Shown here one piece after another: positions 1-7,347 of a DNA stretch of 32,152 nt. The notes under the pieces were generated by a model. It was not told the origin of the DNA. It saw only the letters and a program-made list of their open reading frames with translations, and made no database searches. Position 1 is the stretch's first letter; each line of letters opens with the position of its first letter. The position numbers and the translations under genes are program-made. Origin of the DNA: JBNJGT01 sp964473285 (GTDB lineage: Archaea; Nanobdellota; Nanobdellia; Woesearchaeales; JACJVW01); assembly GCA_964473285.1 (NCBI GenBank), contig CAYYOI010000015.1:1-32152 (forward strand). Reading direction: 5' to 3'.

Positions 1-92
1 GCAAGCGCAAACAGCTATTTGCGAGTCTGCTAGAAAACGCATTCTGGACATAGCCTTTCTATGTTGTAGTTACCACAAAGGAAATATTAACC
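1..92. other. Window-edge stretch with no supported gene
   Basis: All three forward frames lack a convincing protein here. A frame open from base 2 runs into the next gene and stops near base 142, with no recognisable motif. It could be the tail of a gene cut off by the window edge, but nothing supports that. No tRNA or other RNA fold was recognised. Confidence 0.3.
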
Positions 93-100
93 TTTATAAA
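93..100 (+). promoter_or_regulatory. TATA box of the TPR gene
   Basis: The octamer TTTATAAA is centred 26.5 nt upstream of the ATG at 123. This is the spacing expected if transcription starts at or next to the start codon (leaderless mRNA). It favours ATG 123 over ATG 117 or TTG 114. Confidence 0.6.
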
Positions 101-122
101 AAAAGTAATCTATTTGATGAGA

Positions 123-962
123 ATGGACTCAAATCTTGTTGAGTATATAAAAAGACAGCGCAAGAAAGGTTATTCAAAAGACCAAATAAAAAATGTGTTG
201 CTTAAGGCAGGCTATAACGAGAAAGACATAAAGCATGCAATCAGCCTCACAGATAGGCCTGTTTTTATCTTTACAGTTCTGGTTTTAATCATAATTCTCA
301 TTTTCATAATTTCTCTTGATAATCAGCCTATGAAGCCAATTGAATACGATAAAGTTGCTAAAGAATATAACAACAAATGCTGGAAATTAAAAGAATGCCA
401 AAAGACTCTTGATATGGCAGATCAGTTGATTGAGAATGGAGGCCTTTTTTACGGCTATCTTTATAAGGGATTTGCTTATTTTGAACTAGGGGAACAAAAA
501 AAAGCCCTTGATTTCTTTGACAAAGCTGAAGATTTTGCATCAGATACCTACCAAAAAAGATTATTATATGAAGGTAAAGGTTGGGCATATTTCAAATTAT
601 CGGACCCTTCTTGCAAAGAAAACTTCCAAAAAGCAATAGCCTTAGGTAACAATGAATTCTGGGGGCTTGGCTGGTGTCATAATAAGCTTGGCGAGTACGA
701 GAAAGCAATCATTGCATTCAACACAGCCGAAGACATCGGAGAAAGTGCTTCATCTACAATCTCTAATGGAAAAGGGTATGCATACTATAAATTAGGTGAA
801 TACGATAATGCTATTGATTCTTTTGAGAGGGCCATGGATTCACCACTCCTTAGGTATCGCATTGAAGCCTACGATGGCCTTATCCAGATATACACAGAAA
901 AAAAAGATTCTAGGAAGGTTAGGTATTATCTCAAAGAACGTCAGAATGCTCTATCCCAATGA
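123..962 (+). CDS. TPR-repeat protein with one membrane anchor and UBA-like N-terminus
   Basis: About 279 aa. Residues 3-40 form a small helical module (LVEYIK...GYSKDQI...AGYNEKDI) resembling the UBA-like N-terminal modules common in DPANN archaeal proteins. A hydrophobic helix follows at roughly residues 46-66 (VFIFTVLVLIIILIFII). The rest consists of tetratricopeptide repeats with YxxLGEYxxAIxxF signatures, for example near residues 120-140, 190-210 and 225-245. TPRs are protein-binding scaffolds; the partner is unknown. By topology the repeats could lie on either side of the membrane. The gene converges with the Rpp30 gene and their 3' ends overlap by 32 nt. ATG 123 was chosen from the TATA spacing. 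The TPR assignment is firm, the biological role unknown. Confidence 0.8.
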   Translation: MDSNLVEYIKRQRKKGYSKDQIKNVLLKAGYNEKDIKHAISLTDRPVFIFTVLVLIIILIFIISLDNQPMKPIEYDKVAKEYNNKCWKLKECQKTLDMADQLIENGGLFYGYLYKGFAYFELGEQKKALDFFDKAEDFASDTYQKRLLYEGKGWAYFKLSDPSCKENFQKAIALGNNEFWGLGWCHNKLGEYEKAIIAFNTAEDIGESASSTISNGKGYAYYKLGEYDNAIDSFERAMDSPLLRYRIEAYDGLIQIYTEKKDSRKVRYYLKERQNALSQ

Positions 963-1431
963 TTTTTGCAAGAGACATCAATTCATAAGGCCCTCTCATC
1001 TCAAAAGGATCCTGTGCAAATGATGCAACGACCTGTTTAACACCAAATTTTCTGCAGAAACGTGCATTCTGCATCATACGCCCCATTATTATGCTTCTTT
1101 TATATGCATTGCCCTGTATGATCAATCCCATATTGAAACCCACTGAAACACCCTTCTCAGCGGCAATCTTGCAAAGGACCTGGTTCAATCCTGAGTTGCG
1201 ATAATGCATGAACTCCTTCATTCCCCTGTCTTCTACATTATATATAAGACTAACTCCTTTCTCTATTGCAGGCCTTGCGTCCCCTTTTATTTTGACAATA
1301 TCCAGCTTATGGACAGGTATCTTTGATTCAACAGGTTTTCCATTAATCATGACCAATCCTTTGAAATCCAAGTACTCAGCCATTGAAACAAGCTCTTTTT
1401 CGTTATTATTACAGACTACAATATCAATCAT
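931..1431 (-). CDS. rnp3: Ribonuclease P protein component 3 (Rpp30/Rpp1 family)
   Basis: A 166-aa protein of the p30 family, a protein subunit of archaeal/eukaryotic RNase P that helps the RNA subunit cleave tRNA 5' leaders. Family features include the N-terminal strand MIDIVVCNN, a central strand-helix pattern with GVSVGFNMG, and the C-terminal pattern RMMQNARFCRKFGVKQVVAS...DPFEMRGPYELMSLAKIIG, which matches the conserved TIM-barrel end of p30. At 166 aa it is shorter than many archaeal homologues (about 210-240 aa), so the barrel may be trimmed. It lies 26 nt downstream of the PP-loop thiolase gene, probably as the last gene of a tRNA-maturation operon. Confidence 0.85.
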   Translation of the reverse strand: MIDIVVCNNNEKELVSMAEYLDFKGLVMINGKPVESKIPVHKLDIVKIKGDARPAIEKGVSLIYNVEDRGMKEFMHYRNSGLNQVLCKIAAEKGVSVGFNMGLIIQGNAYKRSIIMGRMMQNARFCRKFGVKQVVASFAQDPFEMRGPYELMSLAKIIGIEHSDVL

Positions 1432-1457
1432 ATTCTCTCAAAAACCCACTTTTGTTT

Positions 1458-2252
1458 TTAAAGCTTTTCCAGCAATCGGCATGCTGAGCAGATATCCTGG
1501 TTTGATGGAGCCTTGCACCTCTTGCATATACCCGGACTTCCCTGATATTTCTCCTTTAGGATAGGGTAGAACAATAGGAACTGTCTTACTATATTTTTCA
1601 TTGTGCCTGGATTCTTTTCCTCATAATCCCACAATAGATTCCTTACTTTCTTCCTGTATGCTTCTCTAGAGAAAGGGCAGCTTCCATAATGCACAGGAAA
1701 CGAATGCTCTTTTGAGAAAGCCTTGATGTCCTTCTCCATTGTCATGAAAAAGGGTTTTACCCTTTTTGTGAACCCTTCCTGTTCACGAACACCTGAGATA
1801 GGCCCCATCCTCGCATTCAATTCCATGTTACCTCTCATCATGTTCATGAGTATGGATTGTGCACAATCATCACAATTATGTCCTGTTGCAACAACATCGT
1901 AGTTCTTTGCGAACTGGTTAAGGTAGTATCTTTTCAGTATCCCGCATATTGAGCAATATGTAAGATTAGGATGTCTTTCTTTTATCTCCTGCAGAGTAAA
2001 ACCTGTCTTTTCCTTCAAAGAAACAACATGAAGCTTTACTCCAAGCCTTGAGCAAAAATCTAAGATGTTCTTTTTGTTTATATCGCTATACTCAGGGATA
2101 TGCGGGTCAATTGTTACAGCCTCCACATTAAAAAATTCCTGTAGCTTGAAAAGGAGCACTGTACTATCCTTTCCCCCGCTGACAGCAACAAGCACCCTGT
2201 CATCCGGCCTTATCAAGTCATATTCTCTTATGAATTCAATGACTGATACCAT
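1458..2252 (-). CDS. PP-loop tRNA thiolation enzyme, TtuA/TtcA-like, Fe-S dependent
   Basis: 264 aa. The ATP-pyrophosphatase loop SGGKDS is at residues 25-30. Cysteines C100 and C103 (YCSICG) and C192 (GSCPFS) match the three [4Fe-4S] ligands of the TtuA/TtcA family. TGHNCDDCAQ is at 123-132. A C-terminal zinc knuckle (C243, C246, C255, C258) is typical of TtuA/Ncs6-like enzymes. The family activates a tRNA base with ATP and inserts sulfur. The N-terminal zinc finger usual in TtuA is absent; the protein begins directly before the PP-loop. The start overlaps the end of the upstream THUMP gene by 25 nt, so the two are probably translationally coupled. Whether the product is 2-thiouridine or 4-thiouridine cannot be read from the sequence; the THUMP partner argues for a ThiI-like s4U reaction. 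Confidence 0.85.
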   Translation of the reverse strand: MVSVIEFIREYDLIRPDDRVLVAVSGGKDSTVLLFKLQEFFNVEAVTIDPHIPEYSDINKKNILDFCSRLGVKLHVVSLKEKTGFTLQEIKERHPNLTYCSICGILKRYYLNQFAKNYDVVATGHNCDDCAQSILMNMMRGNMELNARMGPISGVREQEGFTKRVKPFFMTMEKDIKAFSKEHSFPVHYGSCPFSREAYRKKVRNLLWDYEEKNPGTMKNIVRQFLLFYPILKEKYQGSPGICKRCKAPSNQDICSACRLLEKL

Positions 2253-2995
2253 TTAATCTTCTCCTCGCATTCTTCTCTTGTCAGACCTACCAATGGGTCC
2301 AGTTCAAGTTCATGGCTTCGTTCAACAGGAACATCAAACCTTCCCTGCACAACAATATCATTTTGTTCTCTGCCAATCTTTGGTCCGTAAGCAAAGCTTT
2401 CCAGTAATTCCGAGTCTTTTGTTACATTGATTGCACAACCTCTCTTCATCACAAGAAGCCCTGCCAACTCAGAGAACTTATCCTCTATTATCACCGTACA
2501 TCTTCCCTGGCTTCCAACCGGAAGCCCTCCTGGCCCAGCTATCCTTTCACTGAAAACATAAGCCTTGCCAGTGAGAAGCTCAATACCTACTTCTTCATCG
2601 TATCCTTTTAGGTCTACTTTTGCACCTGTTTTTTCTACAACATAAGCACCTATTTCCCTTTCCATCTCAGCCGATGAGCCCTTTATTGTCTTGTCAACCC
2701 TTTGCACGCTAACCCTGAACCTGGTATCTTTTGAGAAATGAGCTATATGTTTCTTTACTGACTCATATATTGAGTCAATATTGCATATTGTACACGGGCT
2801 TATTGAATGGATCCCAAACACCCTCCTTAAAGCAGGAATATAAGGTGCATCTACTATGAGTCTGCTATGATCTTTCTTGACATAAGCTTCTGTTCCATGC
2901 TGTCGCAGGCAGTCTTTTATGTTTACAACTAACTGGTTTTCAAAAACAGGCCTGTTCTTTCCTTTAAGAGCAATCTCTCCATACCTTATGATCAT
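2228..2995 (-). CDS. ThiI-like THUMP-domain protein with degenerate ATP-pyrophosphatase loop
   Basis: 255 aa. The N-terminus RYGEIALKGKNRPVFE (residues 4-19) is the ferredoxin-like/THUMP entry of ThiI, the tRNA 4-thiouridine synthase. A THUMP tRNA-binding domain runs to about residue 150, followed by GGLPVGSQG (156-164), which in ThiI precedes the PP-loop. The ATP-binding SGGIDSP segment is replaced by IIEDKFSELA (169-178), while the following VMKRGC is retained. The protein should therefore bind tRNA but not activate it. The missing ATPase is plausibly supplied by the overlapping downstream PP-loop protein. ATG 2995 fits a TATA box 27.5 nt upstream. The THUMP assignment is strong; the two-subunit idea is inference. 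Confidence 0.8.
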   Translation of the reverse strand: MIIRYGEIALKGKNRPVFENQLVVNIKDCLRQHGTEAYVKKDHSRLIVDAPYIPALRRVFGIHSISPCTICNIDSIYESVKKHIAHFSKDTRFRVSVQRVDKTIKGSSAEMEREIGAYVVEKTGAKVDLKGYDEEVGIELLTGKAYVFSERIAGPGGLPVGSQGRCTVIIEDKFSELAGLLVMKRGCAINVTKDSELLESFAYGPKIGREQNDIVVQGRFDVPVERSHELELDPLVGLTREECEEKIKWYQSLNS

Positions 2996-3018
2996 GTTAG
3001 AAAAGAAATCTACCTGAT

Positions 3019-3026
3019 ATTTAAAT
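3019..3026 (-). promoter_or_regulatory. TATA box of the THUMP/PP-loop/Rpp30 operon
   Basis: The sequence ATTTAAAT is centred 27.5 nt before ATG 2995 and overlaps the last codons of the upstream Nudix-like gene. The operon therefore probably has its own leaderless transcript. Confidence 0.5.
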
Positions 3027-3419
3027 TGATGTAAGAAAATTCTTTGCTTCAGTCAGGAGAGTCTTATCCTCTGTTGCGAGTTTTTCCACAGCCCTGTCAT
3101 ATAAGGACCATAAGTAATTTGTATAATGCTCCTTTGCAAGGGTGATTGGTGTATTCATGCTTGTCTGGACAACATATGTATCCAGTTGATACTGTACATC
3201 ATTACTTGTGACATCAAGAAGCATATTGTGTACGATCTTGTATTGCCTGATTCCACCTACTTGCCAAAGCAAGCTTTGTACTCTCTCTTTTCCTTCTTCC
3301 CCTTCCTTCATTAGTGTCTTTGGAAGGACCCATTCTTTTGCCGTCTGAAATATTAGAAAATAGTAATCAGACGCTGCATCATCATAGGTTACCACTACGA
3401 TTGCTTTCTTTGCATCCAT
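3021..3419 (-). CDS. Nudix-fold-like protein lacking the catalytic Nudix box
   Basis: 132 aa. The pattern WVLPKTLMKEGEEG...VQSLLWQVGGI (about residues 30-57) follows the Nudix outline (W-x-LPKG...GE...A...E-x-G), and strands before it resemble a Nudix fold. The REXXEE metal-binding glutamates are missing, so phosphohydrolase activity is unlikely; it may be a binding or regulatory module. It has its own promoter and sits directly upstream of the tRNA thiolation operon. The Nudix resemblance is moderate and function is unknown. Confidence 0.55.
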   Translation of the reverse strand: MDAKKAIVVVTYDDAASDYYFLIFQTAKEWVLPKTLMKEGEEGKERVQSLLWQVGGIRQYKIVHNMLLDVTSNDVQYQLDTYVVQTSMNTPITLAKEHYTNYLWSLYDRAVEKLATEDKTLLTEAKNFLTSI

Positions 3420-3442
3420 TCCAAAAACTAGTCCGGGTGTTG

Positions 3443-3450
3443 TATTTAAA
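3443..3450 (-). promoter_or_regulatory. TATA box of the Nudix-like gene
   Basis: TTTAAATA on the minus strand is centred 27.5 nt before ATG 3419, the leaderless spacing seen repeatedly in this window. Confidence 0.5.
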
Positions 3451-3458
3451 CTTTTGTA

Positions 3459-4342
3459 TTAAGGGTAGAGATACACCCTCTCAGAAGAGATGACATTTGG
3501 TGTTATGAATTCAGTGAGTGTAGGAGTTCCTATCTTAGGGATGAAATTGATTGGTGCATTTCCATCTTCTCATATGTCACGGGGTGCTTCATAATATATT
3601 TTGACGACATCTCCTCTTTGCAGGTTACCGGCAAAATGATTTGATCCCGTCTGAAGATACTGCGCAGCATACACTCTTGTTCCTGCTTTTTCTGGTACAA
3701 GAGTAACTGATATAACATTATCATTGTCACAGTCCCCATCAACCGACTTCAGTATATTGTTGTCCCCCATAATGGAATTGAATTGGTGAGCAGTACAGTT
3801 TCCAAGAGCTAGATCAGTAGAGTTGGACAGGTTCAAGAAAACCATTGCCCCCTCCAATCCTCCGGACACCATATCCTCATGACCGTCGGATTCGTAGTCA
3901 TTATCAAGAACCTCGAAAACCCCCTATTTCCTCTCCAGAATCTCTATGTTCCATATCCTGTATCCGTCTTTGCTGTTCTCGTATGTTGCATTAGTTCCAG
4001 CGTATTGCAATGTTGCTGTCCTGTCATATGTATGAATTGTAATAAGTGCTTGGCCAAGCTTCAAAGGATTAGACCCAGGCGCAAGCTTTACTATCTGGGT
4101 CATCTCAGTAATTTTTCAATCTCTTCCATCGCTTCCGGAAACCTCAACAACCCTTACATTGGTTGATATTTGGCTCTTAGCCTGGTCTCCTGTCGTTAAC
4201 GCTTTCTCCTGTAAGCTTCCTGAGGTCTGGATAAGGACTCCTGCAGCGATCGTAGCAACCAAAAGTAAGGCTATAAAAATGATAAGGGTACCATTCCCCT
4301 CTCTCCTTTATTTGAATCCATTGAAACAATATACATTCTCAT
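3459..4342 (-). pseudogene. flaB: Archaellin (flagellin FlaB) pseudogene
   Basis: The minus strand reads as a full archaellin if four lesions are ignored. The start is ATG 4321 (or in-frame ATG 4342), with KGERGMG as a class III signal/cleavage region. The hydrophobic stretch TLIIFIALLLVATIAAG then follows, then LIQTSGSLQEKALTTG, and the protein ends with the archaellin-like tail FIPKIGTPTLTEFITP...RVYLYP and TAA at 3461-3459. From ATG 4321 the repaired length is 288 codons. Lesions: a 1-nt loss near 4290 (ATGG-TACC where MGT is expected), TGA at 4118-4116, TAG at 3926-3924 and TGA at 3572-3570. Protein similarity persists in the correct frame throughout, so inactivation looks recent, or the stretch contains sequence errors. 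No other archaellum gene lies in the window. Confidence 0.8.
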
Positions 4343-4405
4343 ATATCAATCCCTTGTTAGCTATATCTAAATATAAATAATATATAACTATTTTTTTTCT
4401 GGATT

Positions 4406-4425
4406 TTTAAACCAAAAGGTTTAAA
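4406..4425. promoter_or_regulatory. Perfect 8-bp dyad overlapping a TATA box
   Basis: TTTAAACC-AAAA-GGTTTAAA forms a perfect inverted repeat with a 4-nt spacer. It lies between the divergent archaellin pseudogene and the membrane-protein gene. The right arm overlaps the TATA-like GTTTAAAG (4419-4426), centred 27.5 nt before ATG 4450. It may be two back-to-back core promoters or a repressor operator covering the TATA box. Confidence 0.5.
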
Positions 4426-4449
4426 GGGCAATAAAACTCAAAAATAAAT

Positions 4450-5181
4450 ATGGAAGTGCAACTATTGTTTAGGCTTTTATGAATTGTTCTGGGTTGTACA
4501 ATAGGATTCTTCTCATTTTGCGTATATCAGGGAACACAAGGTTCCACCAGAGGATGGAGCTACATCATCGGTGGATTCATGCTCTGTATTTTGGCAATTG
4601 TTCAGACCATTGGTCAGCTTTTTTTCCATGCTCCTAACATAAAGATATTGTCCGGCATCCTTTTCGGGATTATTGCAATCTTACTTCCCATAGGTTTTGT
4701 CTCTCTATGCCGTGCTTTTAAGATCAATCTTCCGGATATTCTTTCAAATCGTAACTTACTGATAATTTTTGGGCTTTACTGGATCATCATGCTTGGAATC
4801 AACTTAATGTTACCTTTCAATAACTTATTGATGGAAATTTCAGGAATCGCACATCTGGCATTGACCTTCATGTTTATCATTGGAGCCATATCTCCCTCTT
4901 ATAAATTATGGCAGACCTCAGGCAACTGGATATGGTTTTTACTCTTGCTTTTTGTAGTGATTATTGCAATATCCCTTATTCCATACAAAAGCGGTTGCTG
5001 CAATGGCAATTTCGCTGAAGAACCTGTATGCTCTTCAGTAAAACTTGATTATGCTGAGGTAATTCCCCTTCCCTGTAATGCATCGATTCTTGCGTTCTCG
5101 CAATATTATCATATACCTCTTCTTGTGGGTATAATATTGTGTCTTGGGGCTTTCTACGGTCTCTGGAAAAAGCTTGCCTGA
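4450..5181 (+). CDS. Polytopic membrane protein, reading frame interrupted by TGA at codon 11
   Basis: From ATG 4450 the frame encodes about 243 aa, with several membrane helices and a Cys-containing loop near the C-terminus (SGCCNG, EEPVCSS, LPCNAS) before the last helix. Codon 11 is TGA (4480-4482), in the first helix between FRLL and IVLGCTIGFF. The start at 4450 is supported by a TATA-like box 27.5 nt upstream. The next in-frame start codon is ATG 4579, giving a 200-aa protein that lacks the first helix. The frame after the TGA reads as continuous membrane protein, so the gene is either freshly interrupted or miscalled at one base. I do not recognise the family. TGT follows 38 nt downstream with its own TATA box. 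Confidence 0.6.
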
Positions 5182-5189
5182 CCACAATC

Positions 5190-5197
5190 CTATTAAA
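5190..5197 (+). promoter_or_regulatory. TATA box of tgt
   Basis: CTATTAAA is centred 26.5 nt before ATG 5220. It supports ATG 5220 rather than the in-frame ATG 5139, which lies inside the preceding gene. Confidence 0.5.
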
Positions 5198-5219
5198 TGC
5201 ATTCTATTTCTCTTATCTC

Positions 5220-6302
5220 ATGTACCAAATAACAAATCAGGATGGTAAAGCAAGGATTGGGATTATAGAGACCCCTCATGGAAAGATCAATACCCCTTTC
5301 TACATGCCTGTTGCAACCAAAGGTGCAGTCAAGTTCATTGAATGTGATGAGGCAAAAGCCCTTGGTACACAATGCCTGATTTCAAATGCACTTATCAATT
5401 ACTTTCGTCCAGGTCTCGAGATCCTGGAAAAATTTGGAGGCCTCCACAATTTCATGTCCTGGCAAAAACCACTCACTACTGACAGTGGCGGGTTTCAGCT
5501 TCTCTCGGATAATTTCCTTGTGAGGACTGAGAAAAAAGGAGCAGTTTTTCGTGATCCATTCACAGGCAAAAAAAAGCTAATCACACCCAAAAAACTCATG
5601 CAGATACAGCAAGCTATAGGCTCTGATATAGCCATGGTGATCGATGACGTTCCCCGGCATGATGTGAGCTATGATTCTGCCTTTCGTTCAATGAAGAATA
5701 CTCACGAATGGGCCAGAGAATGTGTCAAAGTACGTAATAAAGGCCAATTGCTTTTCGGTATTGCCCAAGGTGGTATGTTCAAGGACCTTCGTAAGCATTC
5801 AGCCCAATATATCTCCTCCCTTGGTTTTGATGGCATTGCACTCGGAGGCCTTGCAATAGGTGAACCCATACATACAATGAAGGATATAATCAACTTTACC
5901 ATAGATTTTCTTCCAGAAGAAAAACCACGTTACCTCATGGGTGTTGGATCCCCTCTTGACATGCTTGAAGCGATCAGATGCGGTGTGGATATGTTTGACA
6001 GCACGTTTCCTACAGCAAATGCCCGTCACAATACAGCCTTTACATTCAAAGGCCCTCTTAAGATCAAAAGATTCAGGGATGATAGTAACCCTATTGAACC
6101 AGGTTGTGATTGCAAGACATGCAAAAACTACTCACGGGCGTTTGTCCACCACCTCATGAGAACCCAGGAACCTGTTGGAAAGAAACTCATGACCTATCAT
6201 AACCTTTACTTCATGCACAAGATACTGGAAGAAGCTCGCAAGGCAATAGAAGAAAAAAGGTTTGAATCCTTCTATTCTGATTTCTGCGCATCATATAAAT
6301 AA
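5220..6302 (+). CDS. tgt: tRNA-guanine transglycosylase, bacterial-type (queuine/preQ1)
   Basis: 360 aa, TIM-barrel enzyme exchanging a genetically encoded tRNA guanine for a 7-deazaguanine. TDSGGFQ (residues 87-93) carries the substrate-binding/catalytic Asp, FGIAQGG (179-185) and LGGLAIGE (208-215) line the pocket, and MFDSTFPTANARH (258-270) holds the nucleophile D260. The zinc site is C296, C298, C301 and H327. Archaeosine TGTs are usually much longer, with C-terminal and PUA domains that direct them to G15. This protein ends right after the zinc domain and has the bacterial MFD...PT.NAR pattern, so position-34 queuosine chemistry is more likely. The gene converges with the DHH gene (31-nt overlap). 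Assignment is firm; base specificity is inferred. Confidence 0.9.
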   Translation: MYQITNQDGKARIGIIETPHGKINTPFYMPVATKGAVKFIECDEAKALGTQCLISNALINYFRPGLEILEKFGGLHNFMSWQKPLTTDSGGFQLLSDNFLVRTEKKGAVFRDPFTGKKKLITPKKLMQIQQAIGSDIAMVIDDVPRHDVSYDSAFRSMKNTHEWARECVKVRNKGQLLFGIAQGGMFKDLRKHSAQYISSLGFDGIALGGLAIGEPIHTMKDIINFTIDFLPEEKPRYLMGVGSPLDMLEAIRCGVDMFDSTFPTANARHNTAFTFKGPLKIKRFRDDSNPIEPGCDCKTCKNYSRAFVHHLMRTQEPVGKKLMTYHNLYFMHKILEEARKAIEEKRFESFYSDFCASYK

Positions 6303-7315
6303 GACTCAAAAGTAGCTAGGAACGCCTTGAAATCCTCTTTTTTCACAACACATCCGCAGGCATGCTCATGCCCTCCCCCATAACCCTCGATATCATTGAG
6401 TGTTGTTTCGATTATTGTATTGATTATGATATTATCTCCTGACCTTAGGCTGCATTTCATCTCACCGTTATTCTCCCTTGCGATAATTATCACCTTCTCA
6501 GGATAATTGAACAAAAGCTCATTTGCAAGCTCTCCAGTAAAGGAAGTATTTGACGCAGGATACTCATAAAGTATTATCCTTGAATCATTTGCCCTTGAGA
6601 GCGCATCAGAAAGAAGTTCCTTGTATTCCTTCTCATATTTCATGAATTTCTTGTAAAGGAATTTTCCTTGAGGTGTTGTTTGCTCTAGAATCTCGTATGG
6701 GTCATCTATCCTGCTCAAAACTTTAACGTATTTCATAGCCTCATTTGCAGTGCCTTTCAATACAAAATTGAATATCCTTGCCATCTTTCCTATTTCAGAT
6801 GTAAACAAAGCCTCAGGAGGTGTCTTTACCTCAGCCGATAATAGATTAGGATATTCCTGTGAGAATTTTTCTTTGAGACTTAAATCCCAGTCACCAACAA
6901 TCCCTGCCATTGCTATCCACATATCCTTCCTTACAACCTGATAACACAAGTAAGATGCAGGACAGCTTTTCCCCCTGTTTCTTGGATTGAAATAATTGAT
7001 TCCCTTTCTCTCATAAGGTCCATGGTGGTCTACCCAAAAGATTGGAACTGAAACACTGTCAATGAATTCTTGTTCCACTTGTGCAATATCAAGCACGAAA
7101 ATCTTGTCAGGCCCGTATTCCTTGACAAGTTTAAGATATTTCTCATTGATTACAGGGTGGCTCTTTATGACAACACCTTTTCCCTCACCAACCCTTCTGT
7201 AAAAAAGTAGGAAAGATGCTAGTCCATCAGAATCATCATGGAAAAAATACATAGGTCTTTTTGCTGAATCTAATTCCTGGTCAAGTCTTTTTATCTCTTC
7301 TTCTGTTAATCCCAT
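6272..7315 (-). CDS. DHH-family phosphoesterase (RecJ/NrnA-like)
   Basis: About 347 aa. HDDSDG near residues 26-31, LD near 75 and VDHHGP near 95-100 are the metal-binding motifs of the DHH domain. A C-terminal DHHA1 domain ends with GGGHEHACG near 313-321, the substrate-binding glycine/histidine loop. Family members hydrolyse oligonucleotides, single-stranded DNA/RNA ends or cyclic dinucleotides. Because an HD-GYP protein is encoded elsewhere in the window, a dinucleotide substrate is conceivable but unproven. ATG 7315 is preferred over 7318 because a TATA-like TTAAAAAG is centred 25.5 nt upstream of it. The gene is 32 nt downstream of the lipoprotein gene on the same strand. Confidence 0.85.
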   Translation of the reverse strand: MGLTEEEIKRLDQELDSAKRPMYFFHDDSDGLASFLLFYRRVGEGKGVVIKSHPVINEKYLKLVKEYGPDKIFVLDIAQVEQEFIDSVSVPIFWVDHHGPYERKGINYFNPRNRGKSCPASYLCYQVVRKDMWIAMAGIVGDWDLSLKEKFSQEYPNLLSAEVKTPPEALFTSEIGKMARIFNFVLKGTANEAMKYVKVLSRIDDPYEILEQTTPQGKFLYKKFMKYEKEYKELLSDALSRANDSRIILYEYPASNTSFTGELANELLFNYPEKVIIIARENNGEMKCSLRSGDNIIINTIIETTLNDIEGYGGGHEHACGCVVKKEDFKAFLATFESYLYDAQKSE

Positions 7316-7347
7316 CATGGATGAGAAAGGAAGTCCCTTTTTAACTT

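Noticed and set aside
3879..4380. Two forward-strand open frames (3879-4166 and 4159-4380)
   Set aside because: They are antisense to the archaellin pseudogene, whose minus-strand translation has clear family similarity; the forward products have none.
3570..4482. Stop-codon recoding (selenocysteine, pyrrolysine or tryptophan) to rescue the interrupted genes
   Set aside because: Both TGA and TAG are involved together with a frameshift, and TGA and TAG end normal genes such as pheT (TGA) and rnfC (TAG). No SECIS-like element was recognised.
5139..5219. 27-residue N-terminal extension of TGT
   Set aside because: It lies inside the preceding gene, has no TGT similarity, and the TATA spacing supports ATG 5220.
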